Shown here: piece after piece, positions 27,577 through 36,771 of the stretch
How positions within the stretch are numbered: position 1 is the stretch's first letter
Layout: each line of letters opens with the position of its first letter
Source of the DNA: Desulfobacterales bacterium
GTDB lineage: Bacteria > Desulfobacterota > Desulfobacteria > Desulfobacterales > JAFDDL01
Direction: 5' to 3'
Assembly (NCBI GenBank): GCA_034003325.1
Contig: JAVEYW010000019.1
Location: 1-64,000 of the forward strand
DNA length: 64,000 bases
Notes under the pieces: model-generated
Database searches by the model: none
The model's input: the letters and a program-made list of their open reading frames with translations, nothing else
Told to the model about the DNA's origin: nothing
Made by a program: the position numbers and the translations under genes

Positions 27577-28551
27577 TCAACCATGAAGGGCCTTGACGGC
27601 ATCCATGGCAAAATAGGTTAAAATGATGTCCGCCCCGGCCCGCTTGATGGCGGTCAGCGTTTCTAGCATCACGCGTTTTCCGTCAAGCCATCCCATCTGC
27701 TCGGCCGCCTTGATCATGGCAAACTCTCCGCTCACGTTATAAGCGGCCACCGGCAAATCAATTTCCTGGCGAATGCGATAAATCACATCTAGATAGGCCA
27801 ATGCCGGTTTTATCATAATAATATCAGCCCCCTCCTCAATATCCAGGGTCACCTCTCGAATCGCTTCCAAGGCGTTGGCTGGGTCCATCTGATAGGTGCG
27901 CCGATCACCAAATTTGGGTGCGGAACCGGCCGCTTCCCGAAAGGGCCCGTAATAGGCGGAACAATATTTTGCCGCATAGGACATAATCGGAATATGACTG
28001 AAATGATTGTCATCGAGCGCTTCTCGAATTTCAGCCACCCGGCCGTCCATCATGTCCGAGGGCGCCACCATGTCCGCGCCCGCCTTGACATGGGACACCG
28101 CCGTACGGGCCAGCAGATCAAGGGTTGCATCATTGTCGATGACCTCGCCGTCCAGGCATCCGCAGTGACCATGCTCCGTATAGTGGCAAAGGCATACATC
28201 TGTAATTACGGCCAAATCAGGCACCTTTGACTTAACGGCGCGAACCGCTTTTTGCACGACACCGTCACTTCGGTACGCTTCGGTACCCAGGGCGTCTTTT
28301 TTGCCAGGAATGCCGAAAATCATTACCCCGGGAATTCCAAGATCCCGTGCCTCCTTGCAGACCTTGACCAAGTGATCCGGGGAAAGGTGAAAATTGCCGG
28401 GCATCGAGGGGATCGGCTTTTTCACGTCCTTCCCCTCAACGGCAAAAAGGGGCAAAATGAAATTATCGGGGGTCAGCACCGTTTCCCGTATCATTTTTCG
28501 AAAGGATTCATTTTGGCGCAATCGTCGTGGCCGATAATCCGGAAAGAGCAT
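27577..28551 (-). CDS. hemB: Porphobilinogen synthase (5-aminolaevulinate dehydratase)
   Basis: A 324-residue enzyme that condenses two 5-aminolaevulinate molecules to porphobilinogen in haem and sirohaem synthesis. The zinc-binding cysteines are C120, C122 and C130 (TDVCLCHYTEHGHC), so it is the Zn type. The two active-site lysines are K195 (SYAAKYC) and K248 (IMIKPA). Length and motifs are typical. It is followed on the same strand, upstream, by the ClpX-like ATPase gene. Confidence 0.96.
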   Translation of the reverse strand: MLFPDYRPRRLRQNESFRKMIRETVLTPDNFILPLFAVEGKDVKKPIPSMPGNFHLSPDHLVKVCKEARDLGIPGVMIFGIPGKKDALGTEAYRSDGVVQKAVRAVKSKVPDLAVITDVCLCHYTEHGHCGCLDGEVIDNDATLDLLARTAVSHVKAGADMVAPSDMMDGRVAEIREALDDNHFSHIPIMSYAAKYCSAYYGPFREAAGSAPKFGDRRTYQMDPANALEAIREVTLDIEEGADIIMIKPALAYLDVIYRIRQEIDLPVAAYNVSGEFAMIKAAEQMGWLDGKRVMLETLTAIKRAGADIILTYFAMDAVKALHG

Positions 28552-28570
28552 TTGGTTCTCCTTGTTTTTT

Positions 28571-30341
28571 TTATTCTTTTGTATCCTGCAGCTTACTGCT
28601 CATCGCCTGGCGAATGAGCCGGTTTAAGGCTTCCTCCGGATTCAGGAGCGCCTCCCTATTGATAAACAGTCTGTTTTTTTCCGGTTTTTTCAACCAAAAG
28701 CTTGGCGCCGTCTTCAAAATCATGGGAGAGCTTTTCCCAAATCGCCTCCATCGGCATATCCTTTTCGACGATCTGCGCGATAATATAATCCACCGCGTCT
28801 TCCTCAAGAACGATATTGGTGTCATGCTGTTTGTAAAACCGAAGCTCGATATTTTTTATTTCCTCGTAATACGTTTTAATCTTTTTCACCGCGGCTTCAA
28901 TATCAATAATATGCCCGGCATAATAGTCGGCGATGGATCCCATCCGGGAAGGCGTCAGCGTAAACCGGTATTTCCCGGACCAGTTTTCCCGGTTCTGTTC
29001 CAGATACGTCATCAACGCCTGTTTGTTTTCCTGAACGATTTTCTCAAATGCCGCCAATTGGCTGTCACTGCCGGGATTATCGCTAAGCTCTTGAAGAAAT
29101 TTTTCAGGCGCTTTGATAATATCGATCGTCGCCGGAAACTTACGCAATTTCGTGGACGGCAGCTTCGTTTCAAAGGGCAGCATCGCGCTTTCGACGGCGC
29201 TGACCAAGCCCCGGGCGCCCGTATTTTCCTCATAGGCAATAGCCGCCAATTTTTGCAGCAGCTGGTCTTCCATCTCCAACTCAATACCGTAGGAAGCAAA
29301 ATCCAGCCGTTTCCCTAACATTACGGGATTGTTCGGATTTTTCAAAATATCATAGAGATCTTTCTCTGTGAGCCGCTCAAAAACAGCGCGTACGGGCAAC
29401 CGCCCCACAAACTCGGACTCGAAACCGAAGTCTATCAGGTCTTCAGATTTCAGATGCTTTAAAATATCCGACTTGTCCTGAAGTTTGTTGATTCTGGCGC
29501 CAAACCCGATCCCCTGATTCAACAGGCGTTTTGAAATGATATCCGATAGATCGTTGAACGCCCCGCTCATAATAAACAAAATATTTTTGGTATTAACGGT
29601 GGCCTTCTCCCGCTTTCCCGTTTTCCGGAACCGCTCCACCTCCTGAATCATGGAAACCGGATCATGGGGCACCTTTAAATCAACATCCGTTTCCTCCATC
29701 GGTTTCAGCAACGCCCGTTGCACGCCGGTCCTGGAAACATCCGCGCCGACGATATTCCGGCTGGAAGCGATTTTGTCAATTTCATCGATATAGATGATCC
29801 CGCACTGGGCCAACTCGATATCGTCGTTGGCTTCCCGCACAAGATCCCGAACCAGATCCTCCACATCACCACCGACGTATCCGGTTTCGCTGAACTTGGT
29901 GGCATCCCCCTTTACGAACGGAACCCCTATTTTCTTGGCGATCAGCTTGATCATATAGGTTTTTCCGACACCGGTCGGACCAACCATCAACACATTATTC
30001 TTGATGTTACCGACCATTTCAAAGGCTTTTTCGGATTGCCCCTGCAAATGCTTGATGCGATTGAAATGCGTGCAAATTTTGGTAGCCAGTACGGCTTTGG
30101 CATAATCCTGCTTGATAATGTACTGATCGAGGTAATGCACCAGTTCTTCCGGTTTCAGGTCAAAATTTATTTTTTCTTCCTTTTTAACCGGTTTTTCCGT
30201 CATGTCGGTCATTGCCTCTTTGGGCAGCGTAAAGGGGGATATGATTTTCACATTCTCACCAAACCGTTTGGATAGAAAGCTACTGATTTCCTTCTCGATC
30301 TCTGAGGGGGACGGTGTGTTCTTTTCACTATAAGGTTTCAT
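28571..30341 (-). CDS. ClpX/HslU-like AAA+ ATPase, C-terminal frame interrupted at an A7 run
   Basis: From the ATG at 30341 the annotated frame runs 561 residues to a stop at 28656. Walker A GPTGVGKT is at 121-128 and Walker B IIYIDEID at 182-189; an HslU/ClpX-type small domain follows. There is no N-terminal ClpX zinc finger, so substrate choice must differ. At seven T on the plus strand (28674-28680) the frame ends in KKQTVYQ. Deleting one base would continue as KNRLFINREALLNPEEALN...SSKLQDTKE to 28571, a sensible C-terminus. The run may be a sequencing error, a mutation, or a transcriptional slippage site. The partner protease is unknown. Confidence 0.82.
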
Positions 30342-30470
30342 AATGCCTATATATACCCATATCATTGAATTAATTCAAACAAGCCGCCGAACCGCCCGCT
30401 ACCGCAAGGGCGGTCCGGCGGCGGACTGTCATCACCTGCGCGCATTCAGCCCGCAACGCGAACGCGGCAA

Positions 30471-30773
30471 CTATTCTATCGCAACCATTACGGCATTCTC
30501 CATGGGATCTTTAAACGGCACCGTAATTTTCAATAAGCCGTTCTCGTAAGTCGATTTTGCCTTTTCTGCACGAACCGGACAGCAAAAACCCGAAGCAGCC
30601 ACATATTCAAAATCATCCCGCGGTGCGGAAAGGCTGAAACTGTCATCCAGCATCCGTAAGGTGATATCCTCTTTTTTTACCCCGGGAATTGCGATCTCAA
30701 TGCTCAATGCCGATTGGTCGTCATGTACAAACGTACAAATCTCCGGAGCAACCCTATTTCTATCATCAGCCAT
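30471..30773 (-). CDS. Hsp20/alpha-crystallin-like small heat-shock protein
   Basis: A 100-residue protein with an alpha-crystallin core: [20 protein letters not shown] near residues 19-38, and [17 protein letters not shown] before the C-terminus. Such proteins hold unfolding clients without ATP. It lacks the usual N-terminal arm and the IxI tail, so it is shorter than typical Hsp20. The ATG at 30773 follows a perfect SD (AAAGGAGGTGAGCAAC). The ORF upstream to 30860 is leader. Confidence 0.85.
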   Translation of the reverse strand: MADDRNRVAPEICTFVHDDQSALSIEIAIPGVKKEDITLRMLDDSFSLSAPRDDFEYVAASGFCCPVRAEKAKSTYENGLLKITVPFKDPMENAVMVAIE

Positions 30774-30976
30774 GTTGCTCACCTCCTTTCCCATAGTGAC
30801 AACTGGCAATACGCCAAAGATTCCCCCTGTTCTTTCAATTTTCAACCAATAATGGGGCATCTCGTGACTGATAACATAATACGAAGGGTCGTAAAGGCAA
30901 GCCTGTTGGGGGCTATTTAATTGATTTAGTACTTATTTTTTTTGTGACCGCCCCCCATGCGGGGTGTGTTTCGTTC

Positions 30977-31348
30977 TTAAAAAGATGAACCTGCCGTAAC
31001 ATGACGAAACATAAAAAAGGCGGCACACGCCAGACAAACACTGGCCCACAGATAATCCCATGTCAACGGTTGTTTCATATAAAAAAAACAAAATCCGCCG
31101 AATACGATCATGGTGAGTACTTCCTGAATGACCTTGAGCTGCACCAGTGAAAAGTAAGCACTTCCCATGCGGTTGGCCGGCACTTGCAGGCAGTATTCAA
31201 AAAAAGCGATGCCCCAACTGATCAGAATCACCAGCAGAAGGGACTTGGCCCGCATGTCTTTCAAATGTCCGTACCAGGCATAGGTCATAAATAAATTTGA
31301 AATAAGCAGCAGGACTATCGGCGCCAACCGCATACTGTAACACTCCAT
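30977..31348 (-). CDS. DUF486 (DMT-superfamily) small membrane protein
   Basis: A 123-residue protein with four membrane helices and family-typical motifs FMTYAWYGHLK, WGIAFFEYCLQVPANRMG and LKVIQEVLTM. This places it in DUF486, a four-helix branch of the drug/metabolite transporter superfamily. Function unknown. The N-terminus could also begin at the internal Met (MRLAPIV). Upstream on the same strand lies a csp gene, with a terminator between them, so it probably has its own promoter. Confidence 0.85.
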   Translation of the reverse strand: MECYSMRLAPIVLLLISNLFMTYAWYGHLKDMRAKSLLLVILISWGIAFFEYCLQVPANRMGSAYFSLVQLKVIQEVLTMIVFGGFCFFYMKQPLTWDYLWASVCLACAAFFMFRHVTAGSSF

Positions 31349-31392
31349 TCCTCAGGGAATAAAAAATGCATCCCGCCGGCACACCGCATCGG

Positions 31393-31437
31393 CGGAAAAA
31401 AAAGGGCATTTCACCGAAATTCAATGAAATACCCTTT
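31393..31437 (-). terminator. Rho-independent terminator of the second cold-shock gene
   Basis: On the minus strand AAAGGGTATTTCA pairs with TGAAATGCCCTTT, one mismatch, with an 11-base loop, directly followed by a run of eight T. It ends 20 bases after the csp stop at 31457. Confidence 0.85.
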
Positions 31438-31456
31438 ATCCATCAGGAATTATTTT

Positions 31457-31657
31457 TTATTCTTCAGTCACATTGACTGCGGAAGGCCCTTTCTTGCCCT
31501 GCTCGATGTCAAATGTAACCCGGGCACCTTCTTTGAGAGTTTTGAACCCACTCGAATTAATCCCCGAATGATGGACGAATACATCCGGTCCATTCTCCTG
31601 CTCAATAAAGCCAAACCCTTTTTTGTCGCTAAACCATTTTACAATTCCTTTTGCCAT
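31457..31657 (-). CDS. Cold-shock (CspA-family) protein, second copy
   Basis: A 66-residue cold-shock-domain protein, RNP1 KGFGFIEQ and RNP2 VFVHHSGI intact, very similar to the protein at 19268-19468 including the C-terminal [13 protein letters not shown]. The ATG at 31657 follows AAGGGGAGAGCAAG. A strong terminator follows at 31393-31437, so it is a single-gene unit. Confidence 0.95.
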   Translation of the reverse strand: MAKGIVKWFSDKKGFGFIEQENGPDVFVHHSGINSSGFKTLKEGARVTFDIEQGKKGPSAVNVTEE

Positions 31658-32013
31658 CTTGCTCTCCCCTTTTGATAAAAATCCTCAATTGTTAAATCTC
31701 AACTTCTAACCTAATATGAAATTAAAAATGTTTGTCAATAAAATAAAACCGGTTAAACCCTGCCGCGAAAGACTGAACCTCTGGTTGCCGAGGGCTTCTT
31801 AACTCACCACAAAACGTTAAAATCAAATATATATTATTTTTTCAAATAATTAAGAAGTATTCCCGATGCAGTTGTTTTTTCAAAAAGACAGGGATGGGTA
31901 TTTTTACCCAATTTGATGAATTTAAAAATAATGAACACCCCCCATGCTCTATTTTTGTATCTTTCATCCAAAAATAAGCTTACGTCCCTTTTTAGGGCGG
32001 AGATCAAAGTGAA
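31658..32013. other. AT-rich gap, promoter region of csp and of the hairpin leader
   Basis: Very AT-rich. It must hold the csp promoter on the minus strand and probably a rightward promoter for the hairpin and small ORF segment at 32014-32171. No gene is visible. Confidence 0.4.
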
Positions 32014-32087
32014 ACGGCTGAACCGAATTAACGGATCAGCCGTTTGGAGGAGAAGGATTTAGCCGGTTGCGCCCAAACAACCGGCTA
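32014..32087 (+). ncRNA. Two tandem hairpins each followed by GGAGGAG
   Basis: Hairpin 1: ACGGCTGA (32014-32021) with TCAGCCGT (32036-32043). Hairpin 2: TAGCCGGTTG (32060-32069) with CAACCGGCTA (32078-32087), perfect 10 bp. Each is followed by GGAGGAGAA. The repeated hairpin plus GGA motif layout is like CsrA/RsmA-binding RNAs or a translational leader. Whether it is a small RNA or the leader of the 22-codon ORF that follows cannot be decided here. Confidence 0.4.
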
Positions 32088-32102
32088 AAAGGAGGAGAAC
32101 AG

Positions 32103-32171
32103 ATGAATTATTTTGTCTGTTTGATGAGAGTTAGTGCAATAAATTTGCCAAATCAGCATAGATCGCCCTGA
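32103..32171 (+). CDS. 22-codon small ORF behind tandem hairpins
   Basis: ATG at 32103 with AAAGGAGGAGAACAG just upstream, an unusually strong ribosome binding site, opens MNYFVCLMRVSAINLPNQH and stops at 32171. It may be a leader peptide or small protein, or an accident of the GGA-rich hairpin element. No similarity is recognised. Confidence 0.35.
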   Translation: MNYFVCLMRVSAINLPNQHRSP

Positions 32172-32572
32172 TTTCTCCTCATTATTTTTTAACCATATGT
32201 TTTTATATTATATTATATTTTTATCGCGTTAGCTACGCAAACGATTTATCGCAGGGAGCCTGATCCGGCGCCTTTTCCAGTTCAATATTTTAAATTCAAA
32301 ATCAGACCGTTTTAATATTATTTTACAATATTTACAGCATATTAACAAATTTTTCCGAGCGTTCAAAATTTTAAACCATGCGCGTGCATTCGCATAATGG
32401 CGGATAACTGATTTATATGATTTGGTTTCTATGGTTTATTCCTGTGAACTTGTTTTTCCGACGTCCGCTTTGAATTCGAGGGTTTATTCCGTGCAAAACC
32501 CTGTGAAAGGAAACGGTTGAATTCGGGTATTGCCCAACGTAGCGTTTTTCGGCATAATTAAAAAGATTAAGT
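32172..32572. other. AT-rich gene-free gap
   Basis: About 400 bases before the palindromic repeat in front of the diguanylate cyclase gene. All frames are short. No hairpin or promoter could be assigned with confidence. Confidence 0.4.
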
Positions 32573-32629
32573 AACTGCTCAGTATCCAGGAGACAGTATT
32601 CAGAATTCTGTGTTCCTGAGTAGTTACAA
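32573..32629. repeat. 57-bp palindromic repeat, copy 1
   Basis: GTAACTGCTCAG on the left and CTGAGTAGTTAC on the right are near-perfect inverted arms; between them an inner hairpin forms around CAGAATTCTG. A near-identical element is at 46729-46785. This copy ends 43 bases before the start of a GGDEF gene. Confidence 0.85.
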
Positions 32630-32672
32630 AATTAAGTGATAATCAAATTCGCTGGAGTGTTTACCCAAGAAC

Positions 32673-33401
32673 ATGACAACCAATCGGCTTTTTAAAAAAA
32701 TCATTCTCTTTGAATATATTGGATTTGGCGTTGTCATTCTGGTTTTGTGGCTGAATGAAATATTGGATGTGCCCGCCTTCCTTCCCGGTGGTCACCCCAC
32801 ACCGATAAATTTTACGGAAAGTCTTTTCGAAACCGCTGTCATTTTGCTGCTGTCAATATTCGTTATCTGGGCAACCAGGGATATTCTTTGTAGAATCGAG
32901 CACATAGCCATGTATGACCCGCTGACCGATTTGATGAATCGGCGGTTTCTGATGGAATATTTAAAACACAAGGTGATGAAAGCCTCCCGATCAAAGCGGC
33001 CTTTTTCGATCATCCTCTGCGACATCGACGATTTCAAAAAGATAAATGATCGCTTTGGTCATGAAACCGGCGACTTCGTTTTACAACAAATAGCCAATAT
33101 TCTTAAGGAAATAACACGCCCACAGGATTTAACCAGCCGGTGGGGAGGAGAAGAATTCCTGATTTTTCTGCCGGACATGTCCTCAGGGAATGCCGGCGAC
33201 ACGGCGGAAAGACTTCGGGAAAGGATTGACGGGCACATTTTTTCATTCGACGAAATAGAAATTAAGGTCACCATGAGTTTCGGCGTCTCCGATCACTTCT
33301 ACGGCGATACGGGATCAGCAGAATGTATTCGGGAGGCCGATAAAAACCTGTATGAGGCAAAAAGACAGGGGAAAAATCGGGTCGTAAAAAGCGCTGAGTA
33401 A
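32673..33401 (+). CDS. Membrane-bound diguanylate cyclase
   Basis: A 242-residue protein with two membrane helices (about 9-29 and 52-74) flanking a short periplasmic loop, then a GGDEF domain with SRWGGEEFLIF and an I-site RPQD five residues before it. Active residues are intact, so it should make cyclic di-GMP. The short loop leaves little room for a ligand-binding sensor. A 57-bp palindromic repeat lies in its 5' region. Confidence 0.9.
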   Translation: MTTNRLFKKIILFEYIGFGVVILVLWLNEILDVPAFLPGGHPTPINFTESLFETAVILLLSIFVIWATRDILCRIEHIAMYDPLTDLMNRRFLMEYLKHKVMKASRSKRPFSIILCDIDDFKKINDRFGHETGDFVLQQIANILKEITRPQDLTSRWGGEEFLIFLPDMSSGNAGDTAERLRERIDGHIFSFDEIEIKVTMSFGVSDHFYGDTGSAECIREADKNLYEAKRQGKNRVVKSAE

Positions 33402-33470
33402 AAGGCGGTGGTATTCCGAAACTGCCCCAACTGCAACAATCACCGCTTATCACCGGTCTCTTCTTTAGGC

Positions 33471-33574
33471 CCTTTACCAGAAACATGCACGCCTTTGCGT
33501 GTATGTTCGCCGAAGGTGAAAGATGGCTTTTATGCATCCCAGCATCCCAGCATTCCAGCATCCGGCTTTTCCGG
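33471..33574 (+). repeat. Dispersed ~100-bp element, copy B
   Basis: Complete rightward copy: CCTTTACCAGAAACATGCAC hairpin half, GCCTTTGCGTGTATGT, CGCCGAAGGTGAAAGATGG, tandem GCATCCCA units, and terminal CCGGCTTTTCCGG. It overlaps the 3' end of the leftward pseudouridine synthase gene and supplies its last codons and stop. Confidence 0.9.
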
Positions 33575-34618
33575 ATTAGGTATCACCTCGTTAAATAAAC
33601 TTTCAATTTCTGCCGGAAGCGGTGCAATCCAATCCATCTTCCTTCCCGAAACGGGATGAAGCAGTTGCACCCGATACGCATGAAGAGCCTGGCGGGAAAG
33701 AATCAGCTTCTGTTTGTCTTCCGCGGTTAGTCGGTCTTCGATGAACCGAAGAAAGAGGGTGTCATCCGGTCCGTATAGTTTATCCCCCACCACGGGGTAG
33801 CCCATCGAAAACAGCGTCGTTCGAATCTGGTGCAACCGACCGGTGACCGGAAAAGCGGCCAGAAGCGACAGCCCTCGGTTTCGCGCCAGCAGTTGAAAAT
33901 CGGTTTGGCAAAATTTCACGGCGTCCGAAGAAAAGTCATACGCCCCGCTAACGATAAAGCGCTGTTTTTTTCGAACCGAGCTGGTCATATCCCTGCTCAG
34001 TCCCCCCTGTGCGCCTATTTTTCCTAGCGGAAAATCACCATAAACCGCTACCCGATATTGCTTTTGAACCGAGCCGGATTCAAATTGCCGACGGCATGCG
34101 TTACCCGCATCAAGGGTTTTAGCCACCAGGACAATGCCGGATGTCTCCCGATCGAGCCGATTGATAAAATGCAGGGCACCCATTCGATACCGGGCTGTCA
34201 GAAGGTGCCACAGGGTATGCCGAAAATAGCGCCCGCCCGGATGGCAAGGCAAATTTCCCGGCTTATTGATGACGAGCAGATCCTCGTCCTCATACAAAAC
34301 ATCGTATTGCTCGCAAACCGGCGGTTCTATTTCATCAAACCCCACATAGGCCAATTCATCTCCGGCATTGAGTTCCGCAAGGGGATTCGTTTCCCGGTCA
34401 TTTATCCTCACGTTGCCTGCGCGGATCAACCGGGTCCATTTGCCGCGGTCATGATAGGTGAAACGACAGCATAAAAAATCCAGCACACCGGTGCCTGCAT
34501 ATTCAGCGCGAATTCGGATGGATGCCCTGCGATTCCCCTGCCGCGCGCCGGGCCACTTGACTTTTGACGATAAGACCCCATATTTACGGTCATAGTCTTT
34601 AATACGATAGGGTTTCAT
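33530..34618 (-). CDS. RluA-family pseudouridine synthase with repeat-derived C-terminus
   Basis: A 362-residue RNA pseudouridine synthase with an S4-like N-terminal part (about 45-95) and a catalytic domain carrying HFINRLDRETSG at 150-161, where Asp156 is the nucleophile. The target uridine in rRNA or tRNA is not predictable. After the usual end of the fold (VIPNPEKP) the last residues DAGMLGCWDA and the stop come from copy B of the dispersed repeat, so the original end was replaced. The start at 34618 has only a weak ribosome binding site. Confidence 0.9.
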   Translation of the reverse strand: MKPYRIKDYDRKYGVLSSKVKWPGARQGNRRASIRIRAEYAGTGVLDFLCCRFTYHDRGKWTRLIRAGNVRINDRETNPLAELNAGDELAYVGFDEIEPPVCEQYDVLYEDEDLLVINKPGNLPCHPGGRYFRHTLWHLLTARYRMGALHFINRLDRETSGIVLVAKTLDAGNACRRQFESGSVQKQYRVAVYGDFPLGKIGAQGGLSRDMTSSVRKKQRFIVSGAYDFSSDAVKFCQTDFQLLARNRGLSLLAAFPVTGRLHQIRTTLFSMGYPVVGDKLYGPDDTLFLRFIEDRLTAEDKQKLILSRQALHAYRVQLLHPVSGRKMDWIAPLPAEIESLFNEVIPNPEKPDAGMLGCWDA

Positions 34619-34651
34619 TGTGACAACACTTCTCTAAAAGGGAGGTACACC

Positions 34652-34873
34652 ATGACTTATACATGTAAAAATTGTGGTGCCATGGCCAACTCACCCGGGC
34701 ATCTGTGCAATCCATGCGATGAAAAGGAAAAATGCAGTTTTTGCGGCACGCTGGAAACGGATCCCAAGCATATGTGCAAGGACAAGCTATCCGCCATGAA
34801 TTTTGTCTGTGACGGTTGCGGTCGGCTTTCCATTGAGTCGGAGCATCTGTGCGCCCCTCAGCCAATCCAATAA
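34652..34873 (+). CDS. Small zinc-ribbon protein
   Basis: A 73-residue cysteine-rich protein with CKNCG, CNPC, CSFCG, HMC, CDGCG and HLC clusters, enough for two or three zinc sites. SD GGGAGGTACACC precedes the ATG. Its start lies 34 bases from the divergent pseudouridine synthase gene. The fold suggests nucleic-acid or protein binding; the function is unknown. Confidence 0.8.
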   Translation: MTYTCKNCGAMANSPGHLCNPCDEKEKCSFCGTLETDPKHMCKDKLSAMNFVCDGCGRLSIESEHLCAPQPIQ

Positions 34874-34981
34874 AACGGTTGCGCCCCTCTGCTTATAAAG
34901 GGCTTCGGAAATCTCTTTTTCCTTAGCCCTTTTTAACATCAATTCGGGGACGGTGAATGCGCTCGCACAGGAGGTGCATCA

Positions 34982-35794
34982 TCATTTGACAATCCTTAAT
35001 CTGTGCGTCGCTTTGAGCTTTTGCCACAACTGCTGAAGCAACACGGCGACCGCCTCTTCGCGTTGATAGATCTTACCGGTCAATTGAAAATACGACGCCA
35101 CGAGCGCGCTGTTGGCAGTCCATTCGTCCAGTCTTTCAGCAACGTAACGACCGAGCGTCTCTTCAAGCGAAAGCACCTCTTTTTCGGTCATGTTGGCCAC
35201 CATGGTTCTATCTTTAAGCGACATGGCACCAATAATAATATCCACAGCCGCTGCCACACTGCCAGGCAAATGGGTTAATCCCTTTTCCGACTGTTGGGGC
35301 GGCAATTGGGCCGTCATATTCGCTTTAACCATGCCCAAATAATACACGCCCTCAATAATTTTTCTGACATCGGCATAAATCGTTGCATCTTTGCTGGCCC
35401 GCGGACCGGCCACGTTGAGAACGGCGATACGGTTCGCTATAAGCCAGTCCACGATCTCGGATAACGCTGAAAAAGCGGGCGTTACATTCAAATCGATGTG
35501 AAGGGACGGCTTTTTGTTATCCTTGGCTGCTGTTAATGTGGTAGCCGACCCCCCTGTGAGAGCCCCCCGCGAGATAATCAGGGTGCCGTCAGAATCAATG
35601 ACGTTTTGCACGGTGCGATCCCTGTAATCAGCAGAGGGCATCTCCTGAAGCGCATAGGAATCCGGCAACGGACCGTCTTCCGCGATTCTGCCCTTGGGCA
35701 ACCACCCGCCGTGAGGAACTCCCAAGGCGATGGCGGCATCGAGCGCCGCCCTGTCCGCGCCGGTCTGACCACCGGATACGATTTTTTCTATCAC
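34982..35794 (-). CDS. YpsA-like putative molybdenum carrier protein with extra C-terminal domain
   Basis: The N-terminal 150 residues match the SLOG/Rossmann putative molybdenum-carrier family: IVSGGQTGADRAALDAAI at the start, GTLIISRGALTGGSATT in the middle, and VAGPRASKD. These bind nucleotides or cofactor ligands, but the biochemistry is unproven. The C-terminal 100 residues are helical and not recognised. The start is chosen as GTG at 35794 because AAGGGG precedes it and family members begin just there; an ATG at 35839 is the alternative. Molybdenum or tungsten use fits the TunR regulator at the other end of the window. Confidence 0.8.
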   Translation of the reverse strand: MIEKIVSGGQTGADRAALDAAIALGVPHGGWLPKGRIAEDGPLPDSYALQEMPSADYRDRTVQNVIDSDGTLIISRGALTGGSATTLTAAKDNKKPSLHIDLNVTPAFSALSEIVDWLIANRIAVLNVAGPRASKDATIYADVRKIIEGVYYLGMVKANMTAQLPPQQSEKGLTHLPGSVAAAVDIIIGAMSLKDRTMVANMTEKEVLSLEETLGRYVAERLDEWTANSALVASYFQLTGKIYQREEAVAVLLQQLWQKLKATHRLRIVK

Positions 35795-36170
35795 ATGAAC
35801 CCCTTGATGTTTTAGGCTGAAAATGGTTTGATTTATCATGATACTATAATACAAAAACCGCGTATTAGAAAGGTATGAAAAAGCAGAGGGCATCACACCC
35901 ATATAGAATCGATACTGTTTCCAAAAGCCCGGATGGTTCGCCTCCCATTTCTTGTTGCTGACCCGCTGGTTCTCCTTGTATGATCAAAAAAATACGGATA
36001 TTTCAAAACATCTGGGAATCAAATCGAATAAAAATGGAAACCGGCTACCCTCCGCCGGTGATTTCGGCATCGAATTATGCCAATGAAAACGGTGAAAAAT
36101 GAAGATCCAACCCCACGCCACGCACTGCCGAAAACGCCGGGAAGCCGGGGGATCGGTTATGATAAGTGTG
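35795..36170. other. Gene-free upstream region of the carbonic anhydrase gene
   Basis: About 375 bases with hairpin potential (ACCGGC with GCCGGT near 36041-36060) and several small broken frames. The 5' part contains the promoter of the leftward carrier gene. No known riboswitch class was identified with confidence. Confidence 0.4.
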
Positions 36171-36224
36171 AGGTTACCCTTCGGGTGAGGGGAAACCTGC
36201 TGCCCTGATTATGGCAGCCTTTTG
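36171..36224 (+). promoter_or_regulatory. Structured leader with terminator-like hairpin
   Basis: AGGTT-ACCC-TTC-GGGT-...-AACCT (36171-36198) forms a two-tier stem. It is followed immediately by GCTGCC (36199-36204) pairing with GGCAGC (36213-36218) and then CTTTTG. The second stem looks like an intrinsic terminator 17 bases before the gamma carbonic anhydrase start, so the pair may be an attenuator. No ligand is suggested. Confidence 0.35.
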
Positions 36225-36240
36225 TTAAAAGGATATCGAA

Positions 36241-36771
36241 ATGCGCTATAGATTTGACGGTAAACAACCGGTTGTCGGGAAAACTTCCTATATTAGTGAA
36301 ATTGCACAAGTCATCGGCGATGTGGTGATAGGGGATGACTGCTATATCGGGCATGGTGCCATTTTAAGAGGGGATTACGGAAGAATTGTGATCGGAGACG
36401 GCGCATCGGTAGAAGAAGGCGCCATCGTTCACGCGCCCCCCGGCGATGTAAACCGGATCGGAAAACATGTTACGGTTGGCCATGGCGCGATTCTACATGG
36501 GGAAGAGGTCGGGGATCACGCCGTTATCGGTATGGGGTCGGTTATCGGCATTTGGTCTAAAATAGGAGAATGGTCGATTTTGGCAGAGGGAAGTATTGTA
36601 AAGCGCCGGCAAATCATTCCGCCGGAAGTCGTTGTTGCGGGAAATCCGGCGACTATTGTACGAAAACTTGCTGAAAAAGATAAAGAATTTTCAAGCAGGC
36701 GGCAACAGATCTATATTGAATTGGTGAAGAAATATCTGGAAGCCGGAATGACGGCTATCGGTAACCGATGA
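36241..36771 (+). CDS. Gamma-class carbonic anhydrase-like hexapeptide protein
   Basis: A 176-residue left-handed beta-helix protein of the gamma carbonic anhydrase/PaaY group. Metal-ligand histidines appear in IVHAPPG and VTVGHGAILHG, spaced as in Cam-type enzymes. Proton-shuttle glutamates of Methanosarcina Cam are absent, so activity could be weak. It may hydrate CO2 or serve in an acyl-CoA-related role. SD AAAGGATATCGAA. A structured leader precedes it. Confidence 0.88.
   Translation: MRYRFDGKQPVVGKTSYISEIAQVIGDVVIGDDCYIGHGAILRGDYGRIVIGDGASVEEGAIVHAPPGDVNRIGKHVTVGHGAILHGEEVGDHAVIGMGSVIGIWSKIGEWSILAEGSIVKRRQIIPPEVVVAGNPATIVRKLAEKDKEFSSRRQQIYIELVKKYLEAGMTAIGNR

Noticed and set aside
36085..36165. 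Cobalamin- or cyclic di-GMP-riboswitch-like letters before the carbonic anhydrase gene
   Set aside because: Fragments such as CACGCACTG and CGGGAAGCC resemble riboswitch cores, but their order and spacing do not fit either consensus.
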